Positions 16,177 to 23,470 of a stretch of 39,741 bases of DNA are shown piece by piece. Location of the stretch: NCBI GenBank assembly GCA_013041925.1, contig JABDRB010000019.1:1-39741 (forward strand), in the 5' to 3' direction. Position numbers and translations under genes: made by a program. The notes under the pieces were generated by a model. That model saw only the letters and a program-made list of their open reading frames with translations, ran no database searches and was not told the origin of the DNA. Each line of letters opens with the position of its first letter. The stretch's first letter is position 1. The stretch comes from Akkermansiaceae bacterium (GTDB lineage Bacteria > Verrucomicrobiota > Verrucomicrobiia > Verrucomicrobiales > Akkermansiaceae).

Positions 16177-16497
16177 TCATGACAGCCAGACGTTGGCTGT
16201 TTTTGGTTTCTTTTTTGTTGGTTTGGCAAGGTTTTCCAGAGCCGGAGCGCAACCCGCGTCACCGGAGGGCTCGTTTGCCCGGGCCGCTTCTTCAGCCCTC
16301 TGTTCTTCAATCCGATCAATGATCAGGTGGATGGCCTTGAATTTGATTTCAATCTCTTCGGCGAGTTCCATCGAATCGAGTTGCTCACGCTGTCTGCGAA
16401 GTTCAGCGTTGATTATTTGGCTCACTTTGGGGCACTCAAACAGGCGGTCAGAGGGTGTTTGCGGGCGTGTTGTCAATGATTTGGTTTGTATTGACAA
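16177..16497 (-). CDS. Small hypothetical protein with a helical charged core
   Basis: 106 aa from a TTG at 16497, or shorter from a TTG at 16476; no ATG is well placed. I do not recognise a family. Residues about 22-75 are predicted strongly helical and amphipathic ('INAELRRQREQLDSMELAEE', 'IIDRIEEQRAEEAA'), consistent with a coiled coil. The tail is Lys/Pro-rich. Codon use with frequent G/C in the third position resembles the left-hand neighbours more than the A+T-rich island to the right. A plus-strand frame of similar length overlaps it but has a composition typical of an antisense shadow. It lies just before the island boundary. Confidence 0.45.
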   Translation of the reverse strand: MSIQTKSLTTRPQTPSDRLFECPKVSQIINAELRRQREQLDSMELAEEIEIKFKAIHLIIDRIEEQRAEEAARANEPSGDAGCAPALENLAKPTKKKPKTANVWLS

Positions 16498-16583
16498 AAA
16501 ACCTGAAAATTATAGGTTGCCAATTGCTTAGGAATACTTGGCTGTCACCAGAAGAATCTACTAAAATAAGCGGATAAATTCGT

Positions 16584-17360
16584 ATGCTATTAAAATTCAA
16601 AAAAAACCGACAGCGTCCAGTGTTTGTAATTGGAACAGGACGATCGGGTACTCATTGGTTGGGTTTTTCTCTAGGGGGGCACCCAGAAGTGCGGGCTACC
16701 GTGGAAGTCGATCCGATGTTTAAGCTGTCAACCAAGATGGCACTCAATGAATCACTCGAAGGTGAATTGTATGGCTCGTTGGTGAAAGCCTATAAGAAGC
16801 AACTTTTAAAATCAGGATCGAAGTTGTACGTTGATAAAACACATCCCAATATTTGGATTGCTGAAAAACTAAAAGAGACCTTTCCCCGAGCTCTTTTTGT
16901 CGGTATTGAGCGAAATCCATACGCAACGGTAGCCAGCATGTTAAAGCATAAGTCTGTATCAGCTTGGCATCGCCGATGGAAAGAATACCCTGTACCCAAC
17001 CGTTTTCTTGGCATAACTGAGAAAATGGCAGATAGATATGATGACATTCCATTGGCTTCGCAGTGTGCAATACGTTGGGTTGCACATCATCAAAGAATGA
17101 ATCAACTTAGGAGTAGCTTGGCTGATGATCTCTCCGTCATTTCTTATGAAGATTTTGCCTATGATGCTGAGGAAACAATTTTAAAGTTGCAGAAGTTTCT
17201 TGGGTTACATGAGCCTATTCCGGTTCCAAAGGTGAAAACAGAGTCATTAAGGAAGTGGAGAGCCAACTTGTCTGATGAAAACCTGTCTCAGATTGAAGAT
17301 ATTGTAGGTTTCCCCCCTCATGCCATCGAGGGCTTACCAGGAACTAGTTCATCTCTATGA
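16584..17360 (+). CDS. PAPS-dependent sulfotransferase
   Basis: 258 aa. The 5'-phosphosulfate-binding loop is GTGRSGTHW (17-25) and the 3'-phosphate-binding region is 'VGIERNPYATVAS' (106-118, Arg 110 and Ser 118). This places it in the Golgi-type/bacterial sulfotransferase fold, which moves sulfate from PAPS to a hydroxyl or amine on a sugar, lipid or small molecule. The acceptor is unknown, but the neighbours (pyruvyltransferase, GT2, aminotransferase) suggest a surface glycan. Its stop overlaps the next start by four bases (ATGA). Base composition is clearly A+T-richer than the genes left of 16100. It is the first gene of the island on this strand. Confidence 0.9.
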   Translation: MLLKFKKNRQRPVFVIGTGRSGTHWLGFSLGGHPEVRATVEVDPMFKLSTKMALNESLEGELYGSLVKAYKKQLLKSGSKLYVDKTHPNIWIAEKLKETFPRALFVGIERNPYATVASMLKHKSVSAWHRRWKEYPVPNRFLGITEKMADRYDDIPLASQCAIRWVAHHQRMNQLRSSLADDLSVISYEDFAYDAEETILKLQKFLGLHEPIPVPKVKTESLRKWRANLSDENLSQIEDIVGFPPHAIEGLPGTSSSL

Positions 17361-18127
17361 AAGAAATCAAGCTCTACTGGTCCCACTCGAAGCCCAATTT
17401 TGGTGACGCCATGTCACCGCTTATCTGTGAACGCCTATCGGGACGGTCCGTTGTTCATGCTTCCAAGCGCACTTGTGACTTAGTGGCTGTAGGTAGTCTG
17501 CTTGATCGTTTTAAGGAACGCTTTTTCCATCCACGTGTAAACGTCTGGGGAACAGGATTTATTGAGGATGGGCAGCCCCGCTCAAGTCGATTTCATTACC
17601 ATGCTGTTCGAGGAAGGTATTCTGTAGACCTTGTTCGTGGGCAATCTATCAACACATTCGGAGATCCCGGTTTGTTGGCGGATGTGTTATGGCCGGAGCT
17701 GAGGGGAGGCAAAAAAAGTCATCGCATTGGTATTGTGCCTCATTACAAGGATCGTGGTGAGAAAATGGTTAAGGATCTAGCTAACAGTCTTAAATCCAGT
17801 TTTATTATAGATGTTTTTGGTGATGTTACTGATGTGTTACGGCAAATTGCAAGTTGTGATTGTGTGCTGTCTTCTAGCCTTCATGGATTGATTATTGCTG
17901 ACTCGTTTGGAATCCCAAATGCACGCATCAAGCTTTCCGACAAAGTCCGAGGTAAAGATTTCAAATTCAAGGATTACTATAGTATTTTCGATCTTGAATA
18001 CCTAGCTGTTGCACTAGATCCGGCACAGATTAACGAAGGGGTCCTGGATCATATTATTCAGAGCCATGATCGCCCAGGTGTCGATTTGATTAAGGATAGA
18101 TTGATCGAGGCTTTTCCTTTTTTGTAG
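17357..18127 (+). CDS. Polysaccharide pyruvyl transferase family protein
   Basis: 256 aa. The N-terminal 'LYWSHSKPNFGDAMSPLI' and 'VWGTGFIEDG' blocks, the central 'HAVRGRYSVDLVRG' and 'FGDPGLLAD', and the C-terminal 'CVLSSSLHGLIIADSFGIPNARI' are the standard series of the pyruvyltransferase family (CsaB/ExoV/WcaK type). These enzymes transfer enolpyruvate from PEP to make a pyruvate ketal on a sugar, adding negative charge. It is coupled to the preceding sulfotransferase by a 4-base overlap, so one glycan may receive both groups. The 3' end abuts a decayed transposase fragment; the last codons (FPFL) still look family-like. Confidence 0.9.
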   Translation: MKEIKLYWSHSKPNFGDAMSPLICERLSGRSVVHASKRTCDLVAVGSLLDRFKERFFHPRVNVWGTGFIEDGQPRSSRFHYHAVRGRYSVDLVRGQSINTFGDPGLLADVLWPELRGGKKSHRIGIVPHYKDRGEKMVKDLANSLKSSFIIDVFGDVTDVLRQIASCDCVLSSSLHGLIIADSFGIPNARIKLSDKVRGKDFKFKDYYSIFDLEYLAVALDPAQINEGVLDHIIQSHDRPGVDLIKDRLIEAFPFL

Positions 18128-18344
18128 GGGCGCAAGCGAGTCCATTTGATGTTGCGGGTTTTTTCCAATAGGTAGCTTTCGATGACTGTGTTGAGGAACT
18201 CGCTGCCGCTGTTGCCCCAATTCGGTATATCCTCCGCTCTCGGCTTGACTACCACCAACCAACCTCCTAGAACAATTTCGCACCTTGCCACCATAGCTTA
18301 ATTTAGCCTTCCAGTGGCCGGAATTTCGGGTCCACCCCAAATAA
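18116..18344 (-). pseudogene. Decayed fragment of a DDE integrase-type transposase
   Basis: On the minus strand one frame reads NSGSEFLNTVIESYLLEK then WTRLRPYKKG, closely resembling the 'DNGSEFLN...I.FTRSRPYKKND' block of integrase-core (IS481/ISNCY-like) transposases. Upstream, in another frame, 'GWTRNSGHWKAKL...GGKV' resembles the preceding 'GWTE.RA.W.KG..GV' block. The frame change, the loss of the first catalytic Asp (DNG to NSG) and the absence of the rest of the gene mark it as a relic. It occupies nearly the whole 295-base gap between the pyruvyltransferase and the next sulfotransferase. No terminal inverted repeats were found. Confidence 0.55.
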
Positions 18345-18367
18345 AAGAAAAACTCAGACGCAGTTGC

Positions 18368-18395
18368 TTGATTCGTTTGGCTAAAAAAATATGAA
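18368..18395 (+). promoter_or_regulatory. Weak promoter candidate before the second sulfotransferase
   Basis: TTGATT (18368-18373) and TATGAA (18390-18395) are 16 bases apart and lie 27 bases before the ATG at 18423, in an A+T-rich stretch to the right of the transposase relic. Each hexamer is a 4/6 match only. Confidence 0.25.
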
Positions 18396-18422
18396 AATCA
18401 TTGACCCGTAGCATCATCATTA

Positions 18423-19121
18423 ATGAGAAAGAAACTAAATAAATTCATCAATCGCATGCGCATCAGCAGCCTTGAAAAACAGCCAAAAGTCTTCTGTATT
18501 TCTATGCAGAGAACGGGAACAACTTCCACTGGCCAGTTTTTCAAGGATCACGGGCTACGCTGGTCAGGGTGGGGTTCTGATAAGCGAAACAACTGGTCAC
18601 AATTATGGGCCCTATGTGACTATGAAAGCATCTTCGCGTCGGAGGAATTTCGCCTTGCCAATGCCTATGAGGATTCACCTTGGTGGTACTCAAAGTTTTA
18701 TGAAGAACTGTATAAACGATTTCCAGATGCCAAGTTCATCCTTCTCAAACGTGATCCTTCCAAATGGTATAAATCTGTATTAAGCCGCGCACAAGATGGC
18801 GTCATGGGAGCTGTAAACACCCATTGCATGAATTATGCAAGAGAAGCAGAACTGAATCAACTTATCGAGGCTGGGACTCCGCAGAAGCAACTGACCAGCG
18901 TCTCAGGAGAGAAACCAATGAGCATGAAAAATATGGAGGAGCATTATACCACCTGCTATCTCGAACACTTCGACAATGCCACGGAGTTCTTTAACAAAAA
19001 CCAGCCGGATGCACTCTATGCTGGGGAACTGGAAGACCCTAAAAAGTGGCAGAAGATTGGTCATTTCTTGGGAATAGATGTTGCAGACGACTACGAAAGC
19101 CACAAAAATGATGGTCATTAA
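18423..19121 (+). CDS. Sulfotransferase family protein (P-loop)
   Basis: 232 aa. A basic N-terminus of about 20 residues precedes 'KVFCISMQRTGTTSTGQFF', where QRTGTTS (29-35) is the 5'-phosphosulfate loop. 'FPDAKFILLKRDPSKWYKSVLS' gives the 3'-phosphate region with Arg and Ser. The 'MQRTGTTS' form with a C-terminal 'Y..H...' segment resembles the Sulfotransfer_4-like group rather than the two other sulfotransferases in the window. The acceptor is unknown. The next gene starts two bases after the stop, so both are probably one transcript. It lies right of a transposase relic, which could mark a junction within the island. Confidence 0.85.
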   Translation: MRKKLNKFINRMRISSLEKQPKVFCISMQRTGTTSTGQFFKDHGLRWSGWGSDKRNNWSQLWALCDYESIFASEEFRLANAYEDSPWWYSKFYEELYKRFPDAKFILLKRDPSKWYKSVLSRAQDGVMGAVNTHCMNYAREAELNQLIEAGTPQKQLTSVSGEKPMSMKNMEEHYTTCYLEHFDNATEFFNKNQPDALYAGELEDPKKWQKIGHFLGIDVADDYESHKNDGH

Positions 19122-19123
19122 TT

Positions 19124-19999
19124 ATGGGATGCTACATCCATCAATTTGACAGAAAACTTACAGCTATCCTCAAAACCTATAATCAAGAGGACACTGTTGA
19201 GGCTGCTGTGGAATCTATGCTGAATCAAAATACTAATTTTGACTACACCATTATGATTCTCGATGACTGTTCTACAGATAAAACCTCAGCTATTTGTAGT
19301 GATTATGCAAAGAAGCACCCTGAGAAAATCGTCCACATATGTCAGAAAAAAAACCTTGGAGTAACTAGCAACTACCGAGACGGCCTGAATCGCATCCGAT
19401 CTTCCTTCATAGCCGTACTCGAAGGGGATGATCTGTGGACAGATGCCAACAAGCTACAACTGCAAGTCGACGCAATGGAGGAGAATCCGGAATGCTTGAT
19501 CGGGGGGCATGATACCCTTGTTGTGAATCTTAACACTGGAAGAAGATCCCTGTTCATAGGAGGAAGAGCAGATACGGAGAAGCAAATAATCTTCTCGGGG
19601 CCACCAGGCCCATTTCGCATGCACCCTTCCTCCCGAATTTACCGCAATCACGACTGTCTACGCAATCTTCCCAAAAACCTACTTTTTGACACACATTTGT
19701 ATCGGCATTTTATGATGTTGGGCAAAGGGATTTACCTCAACAGAAATATGTCAACTCATCACATCACGGGCCAGGGCTTCTGGTCCGGCCGCAAAAAGAT
19801 CGACCGCAAGATTTTCTCAATCAATCTAGCTTATGAAGCCTGTCGCTACTACAATTTCGAGCAAGATAGGCTAATCTGTAAATCAAAAAATTTTCTGGGG
19901 CTATTGAAAAGTATGTTTGGACCCGCTATTGGTTGGAAAGTCTATCACAGCACCTATTTATTTTATTTGAAACTGAGGAAAATATTCAGTCACAAATAA
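19124..19999 (+). CDS. Glycosyltransferase family 2
   Basis: 291 aa. The GT-A fold is evident: 'LTAILKTYNQEDTVEAAVESML' (about 12-33), nucleotide-binding DDCSTD (47-52), and EGDDLW (100-105), the metal-binding DXD region. The C-terminal 'THHITGQGFWSG' segment is seen in GT2s that add sugars to surface glycans. There is one weakly hydrophobic C-terminal helix but no clear transmembrane segment. The donor is unknown. It follows the sulfotransferase by two bases and overlaps the convergent third sulfotransferase by ten. Confidence 0.88.
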   Translation: MGCYIHQFDRKLTAILKTYNQEDTVEAAVESMLNQNTNFDYTIMILDDCSTDKTSAICSDYAKKHPEKIVHICQKKNLGVTSNYRDGLNRIRSSFIAVLEGDDLWTDANKLQLQVDAMEENPECLIGGHDTLVVNLNTGRRSLFIGGRADTEKQIIFSGPPGPFRMHPSSRIYRNHDCLRNLPKNLLFDTHLYRHFMMLGKGIYLNRNMSTHHITGQGFWSGRKKIDRKIFSINLAYEACRYYNFEQDRLICKSKNFLGLLKSMFGPAIGWKVYHSTYLFYLKLRKIFSHK

Positions 20000-20868
20000 T
20001 CAAAGCGACACAGAGATTCTTTGGCTATCTGGTTGAAACATTGAATTTCTTCCGGACTGAGAAGCCTTGAATAGCGACCTAGCGTGTCCGCGCTAACCGG
20101 ACCCAAGGTCCTTTTTTTCCAGTCCATGGTCTGAGAAGGCTCAAGTCCCTGCTCCATGTTTTTTTTATGAAAACTAAGCATATTCGGATCAAAATCAACC
20201 GCAAGCCATTGGCAGAGACCCTGCATTTGAGGCAAGCAATCGGTAACGATGTCTTCATAACGAACGCGAAAGGTATTCTTCGGCTTTATCATGGCCGATA
20301 GCGAGGCCTCCACGGTAGAAACATTTTTGTGCCATTGCTCTGCAATCTCACCAGCCTCTGTCGGCAAATCGGGTTTAAAAGAGCTGGCGCTCTCTAACTC
20401 CATGACTTCCCTGTAAGAACAGGCGACATCGCGACCGTCCCGAACAATATGAATAAAACGAGCATCGGGAAACAGGCTGGCAATTTCGTTGATGTAGTGA
20501 ATGTAGTAATTGTTTTTATCGCCCCAAAACTTGTATGTTTTTCCTGTTTTATGAGCATAAGCAGCGATGACCGCATCACATACTCTTTGATATGAAGAGC
20601 CAAATCTGATAATATTTTCCTTCAGCAAATGTTGATCCAAGCCCCAAGTATCCATTTTTTTTGAGCTCAGGATTGCTCTTACGAGTTCATCCACTCGAGC
20701 TGGATTCTTAGCATCTCTGATACTCCAGTCAGCAAAAGCAGGCGCGTTCCATAAAATGTAGCCACACTCCGGCGGTACAAGAATATCTTGGTGACTGGCC
20801 AGCAACAAACGTAGTAAAGTAGTACCAGAGCGCGGTGAACCGAGGATAAATAGTGGCGGATCACACAT
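19990..20868 (-). CDS. Sulfotransferase family protein
   Basis: 292 aa. 'PPLFILGSPRSGTTLLRLLL' near the N-terminus holds the 5'-phosphosulfate loop GSPRSGTTLL (10-19), and 'RFIHIVRDGRDVACSY' the 3'-phosphate region, both canonical for bacterial Sulfotransfer_1/3 enzymes. The C-terminal part has 'RVRYEDIVTD', typical of the fold, and 'RYSRLLSPEEIQCF'. The substrate is unknown. It starts two bases after the stop of the DegT aminotransferase on the same strand, so the two are transcribed together; this raises the possibility that an amino sugar made by that enzyme ends up in the sulfated glycan. Confidence 0.92.
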   Translation of the reverse strand: MCDPPLFILGSPRSGTTLLRLLLASHQDILVPPECGYILWNAPAFADWSIRDAKNPARVDELVRAILSSKKMDTWGLDQHLLKENIIRFGSSYQRVCDAVIAAYAHKTGKTYKFWGDKNNYYIHYINEIASLFPDARFIHIVRDGRDVACSYREVMELESASSFKPDLPTEAGEIAEQWHKNVSTVEASLSAMIKPKNTFRVRYEDIVTDCLPQMQGLCQWLAVDFDPNMLSFHKKNMEQGLEPSQTMDWKKRTLGPVSADTLGRYSRLLSPEEIQCFNQIAKESLCRFDYL

Positions 20869-20870
20869 GG

Positions 20871-21983
20871 CTACTCCTCAGCTACTTGATGCACTAAGTC
20901 TATTACAAGCTGCTGCCGTCTACCGAGCTCGGGAAAAATAGGCAGGCAGAGAACAGATGCCGCAGCCGCCGAGGCTATTGGAAGATTATCCGGCTGAGCC
21001 GAACGCAAATGCCTGTAAGGAGAAAATTCACTGACCAAAGGGGAGAAATATTTGCGGGCGTGAACGCTATTCACTTTGAGATAATCATAGAGTTGATCAC
21101 GGCTTAGAGGAAAAGAGCTTTCAACAAGAATTGGATAATAACCATAATTGGCCTTCACCGATGCAATTTCTGTTGGAAGCCTCAGGCCTTTTACATTTGT
21201 GAATGCCTGAGTATATGCCTGAGCAATCAATTGACGCTTTAAAATCTGCTCATCAACTGATTTCAACTGCATCAGCCCGAAGGCTGCTTGAAATTCATTC
21301 ATTTTACCGTTACCGGCAATATTAACTGTTTGCTCCTCGTTCAGAATACCAAAGTTTTTTAACTGATCAATGCGAGTTTTGGTCTCGACGTCGTTGGAAA
21401 CAATTGCCCCGCCCTCCAGCGTATTAAAAACCTTAGTCGCGTGAAAACTAAGCGTGGTTAAATCGCCCTTCGTCAAAATAGAATCCCCATTCTGCTCTAT
21501 GCCAAAAGCGTGGGCACCGTCATATATGACTTGCAGCTTGTAGCGGCGTGCAATCGCTTCGATGGCTTCGGTATCACAAGGTCTGCCGTAGACGTGAACA
21601 GGCATAATCGCACTCGTTTTATCTGTGATGAGTGCTTCGATTTTTGATGCATCGATGTTGAGCGTTTCTGGGTCGATATCACAAAAAACTGGTGTACTTC
21701 CATGTAGACTGATGGAATGAGAAGTAGCGACAAAAGTAAAAGGCGTGGTGATGACTTCCCCCGAAACACGAAGGCAGTTTAAGGCCGTCTGCAAGGCAGC
21801 CATTCCGTTACAGAAAAGGTTTAAATAAGGAACTTTTAGATAAATAGCCAGCTGCTCTTCTAGCTGCTGGTGCATTTGTCCGTTGTTAGTGAGCTGTTTG
21901 TTATCCCAGATTTTTTGTAAATAAGGTAAAAAATCTTCTAATGGAGGCAGACTCGGCTGAGTAACAAAAACAGGCTTACTCAC
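20871..21983 (-). CDS. DegT/DnrJ/EryC1/StrS-family PLP aminotransferase
   Basis: 370 aa from the GTG at 21983, a start supported by a strong Shine-Dalgarno sequence. The family pattern is complete: 'NGMAALQTAL' (59-68), 'TTPFTFVATSHSI', 'CDIDPETLNID', 'VIYDGAHAFG' with Asp 155, and the PLP lysine in SFHATKVFNTLEGGAI (Lys 184). These enzymes usually put an amino group on a nucleotide-linked 3- or 4-keto sugar for O-antigen, capsule or glycoprotein sugars. The partner dehydratase is not in this window. It is followed two bases later by a sulfotransferase. Confidence 0.93.
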   Translation of the reverse strand: MSKPVFVTQPSLPPLEDFLPYLQKIWDNKQLTNNGQMHQQLEEQLAIYLKVPYLNLFCNGMAALQTALNCLRVSGEVITTPFTFVATSHSISLHGSTPVFCDIDPETLNIDASKIEALITDKTSAIMPVHVYGRPCDTEAIEAIARRYKLQVIYDGAHAFGIEQNGDSILTKGDLTTLSFHATKVFNTLEGGAIVSNDVETKTRIDQLKNFGILNEEQTVNIAGNGKMNEFQAAFGLMQLKSVDEQILKRQLIAQAYTQAFTNVKGLRLPTEIASVKANYGYYPILVESSFPLSRDQLYDYLKVNSVHARKYFSPLVSEFSPYRHLRSAQPDNLPIASAAAASVLCLPIFPELGRRQQLVIDLVHQVAEE

Positions 21984-21985
21984 TG

Positions 21986-21994
21986 CACCTCCTT
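21986..21994 (-). promoter_or_regulatory. Strong ribosome binding site that fixes a GTG start
   Basis: On the minus strand AAGGAGGTG lies immediately before the GTG at 21983 (GGAGG ends about four bases upstream). It is one of very few clear Shine-Dalgarno sequences in the window and decides the aminotransferase start. Confidence 0.7.
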
Positions 21995-22485
21995 GGTGAA
22001 ATGTTAGCGTTGTCTGACAGGATTGATGATGAAATCATAAACAACCTGCGTCGCTCAAGTGATAGATTCTCCGATGTTATTCGTGTTCGAGTGGGGCTGC
22101 TTTTCATAATACTGGATCATGTGCTACGATTCTCTTATAAACTTTCTTGCAGAATTAGATGTATTCAAGATGGATTTACTTTGACAACTTAAACTGGAAT
22201 ATATTTTTTACGAGGAAATAGGATGTTGTGGCGAAAATGCGCCTCTCCCATGTCTGTAGTAGATTTTATCTCATCCCAGCTGGGCTGCTTATGCTATGGT
22301 GCTTGCTGGTTCTATTTGGGTAATTCATTTCGCAACTCACGCCAAGCCCTAATTTTACGAGTGTTGTATTTGTCAGAGCTAACTCACCGTGGATAGTGCA
22401 ACACGCTATCGATATTATATCATTGACCTCGCTCTTCCAGATGCCGAGTATGACGTGCCGTAACTTATCACTACATAGAGAAATC
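21995..22485. other. Long A+T-rich divergent intergenic region
   Basis: About 490 bases between the GTG of the aminotransferase and the ATG of the outer-membrane protein. I find no convincing gene: the frames present lack recognisable protein patterns. It holds a small dyad ATGAT-N3-ATCAT (22026-22038), TTGACA (22181) with TATATT at 22200 (spacing only 13), a short GGCG-N6-CGCC dyad (22230-22243), and TTGTCA-N16-GATAGT (22370-22397), a weak promoter for the rightward gene. It also marks the right edge of the A+T-rich island. Confidence 0.5.
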
Positions 22486-23397
22486 ATGAAAATTAAAATA
22501 TCCTCAGCGATTACATTTGTTGGCAGCCTTACCTTTGCCCTGTCGAGCCACGCAGGTGAGTCCGTCTCCGCCAAAGGTGGAATTGAGATCGTGCCGTCAG
22601 CGCCCGAGTGCTCTCCTTATGAAATCCAGCCGCTTTTTTCGCGTTATGCCCAAACGGCGAAGCGTTGGACATTGAGAGCGGGTTATCGTTCGTTTAACGA
22701 TATGGAGCTTCAGGAGGCTGACCATGTGGACGGGACGATTCAAGATTTTGAGTTGATCATGCCATTGAGCGATCGTTTGCAATTGCGCTTTTATTATCCT
22801 TACAGCACCGATGCGGATGGGCGAACCACGGGATTGACGGAGCGTGAGATCGGAATCGATGGCAATGGAGGTCTGCTGGATTTCCCCAGCCTGATTCTGG
22901 ATTACCAGTATAAAAAAGCGACATCACCTGGCGACTACAACCTCGCTGCCTATGTGGGTGTTGGAAATGTGCGTCAATTTCTTGAAGCCAAGGATAAATT
23001 ATCTGGAGGTATTGACCGGTATAACCACCGTGGCTCCGCGTTGCTTGTTGGTTTCAAGGCAGACAAGCAGCTGAATAACTGCTGGACGTTTGTGGGGAAC
23101 GTTGGCGGTCGTTACTACTGGGACTCCGATGATATTCACCCGAATGGTGGATCGGATATGTTTGTCCTGATCGAAGCATCCGCTGCCTTTATCTATGCTC
23201 CTGAGAACGCATGGATTTATCCCGCTGTTGAAGTGCTTTATCAGGGGACTGTAAGCGAATATAATAGCGTTCAGGTGGTGCCTCAGGTGATCATTCCTTT
23301 TGGCGATCACGTGGATCTGAATGCGGGAGTCAGTGTGGGCCTACTTGATGATGGTCCTAGCACCGAGGCTCGTGTGCAGCTGAACCTCCGTTTCTAG
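22486..23397 (+). CDS. Outer-membrane beta-barrel protein, function unknown
   Basis: 303 aa from the ATG at 22486, chosen because it begins a clear signal peptide (MKIKISSAITFVGSLTFALS, cut near SHA-GE); an upstream in-frame ATG would add 30 unrelated residues. The mature protein alternates polar and hydrophobic residues in many short strands ('WTLRAGYRSF', 'LQLRFYYPYS', 'YNLAAYVGVGN', 'WTFVGNVGGRYYWDSDD') and ends LNLRF, a C-terminal Phe typical for BAM insertion. No exact family is recognised; general resemblance is to small transporter-like barrels. The protein could serve the neighbouring envelope genes or be unrelated. A Rho-independent terminator follows. Confidence 0.75.
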   Translation: MKIKISSAITFVGSLTFALSSHAGESVSAKGGIEIVPSAPECSPYEIQPLFSRYAQTAKRWTLRAGYRSFNDMELQEADHVDGTIQDFELIMPLSDRLQLRFYYPYSTDADGRTTGLTEREIGIDGNGGLLDFPSLILDYQYKKATSPGDYNLAAYVGVGNVRQFLEAKDKLSGGIDRYNHRGSALLVGFKADKQLNNCWTFVGNVGGRYYWDSDDIHPNGGSDMFVLIEASAAFIYAPENAWIYPAVEVLYQGTVSEYNSVQVVPQVIIPFGDHVDLNAGVSVGLLDDGPSTEARVQLNLRF

Positions 23398-23420
23398 GTC
23401 ATTCCTACTTTTTTTAAAAA

Positions 23421-23463
23421 GACGGCTGAGTAGGAGGGGGTAAACCTTCCTACCGGCCGTTTT
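23421..23463 (+). terminator. Rho-independent terminator after the outer-membrane protein gene
   Basis: Outer arms ACGGC (23422-23426) and GCCGT (23456-23460) and inner arms GTAGGA (23430-23435) and TCCTAC (23448-23453) form a two-part stem with a small internal loop and a 12-base apical loop, followed by TTTT. It ends about seven bases before the ATG of the next gene (23471), so it may also limit or attenuate that gene. Confidence 0.65.
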
Positions 23464-23470
23464 CTTGTTG

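Noticed and set aside
16491-16516. TTGACA followed by TATAGG as a promoter for the first sulfotransferase
   Set aside because: The spacing is only 14 bases and no better -10 exists at 16-18 bases.
16091-16531. A 146-residue plus-strand frame opposite the small hypothetical gene
   Set aside because: Cys/Ser/Arg-rich shadow composition; the minus-strand frame has a coherent amphipathic helical sequence.
22266-22574. A 102-residue minus-strand frame in the divergent gap
   Set aside because: It runs into the signal-peptide region of the outer-membrane protein gene on the other strand and shows no protein-like pattern.
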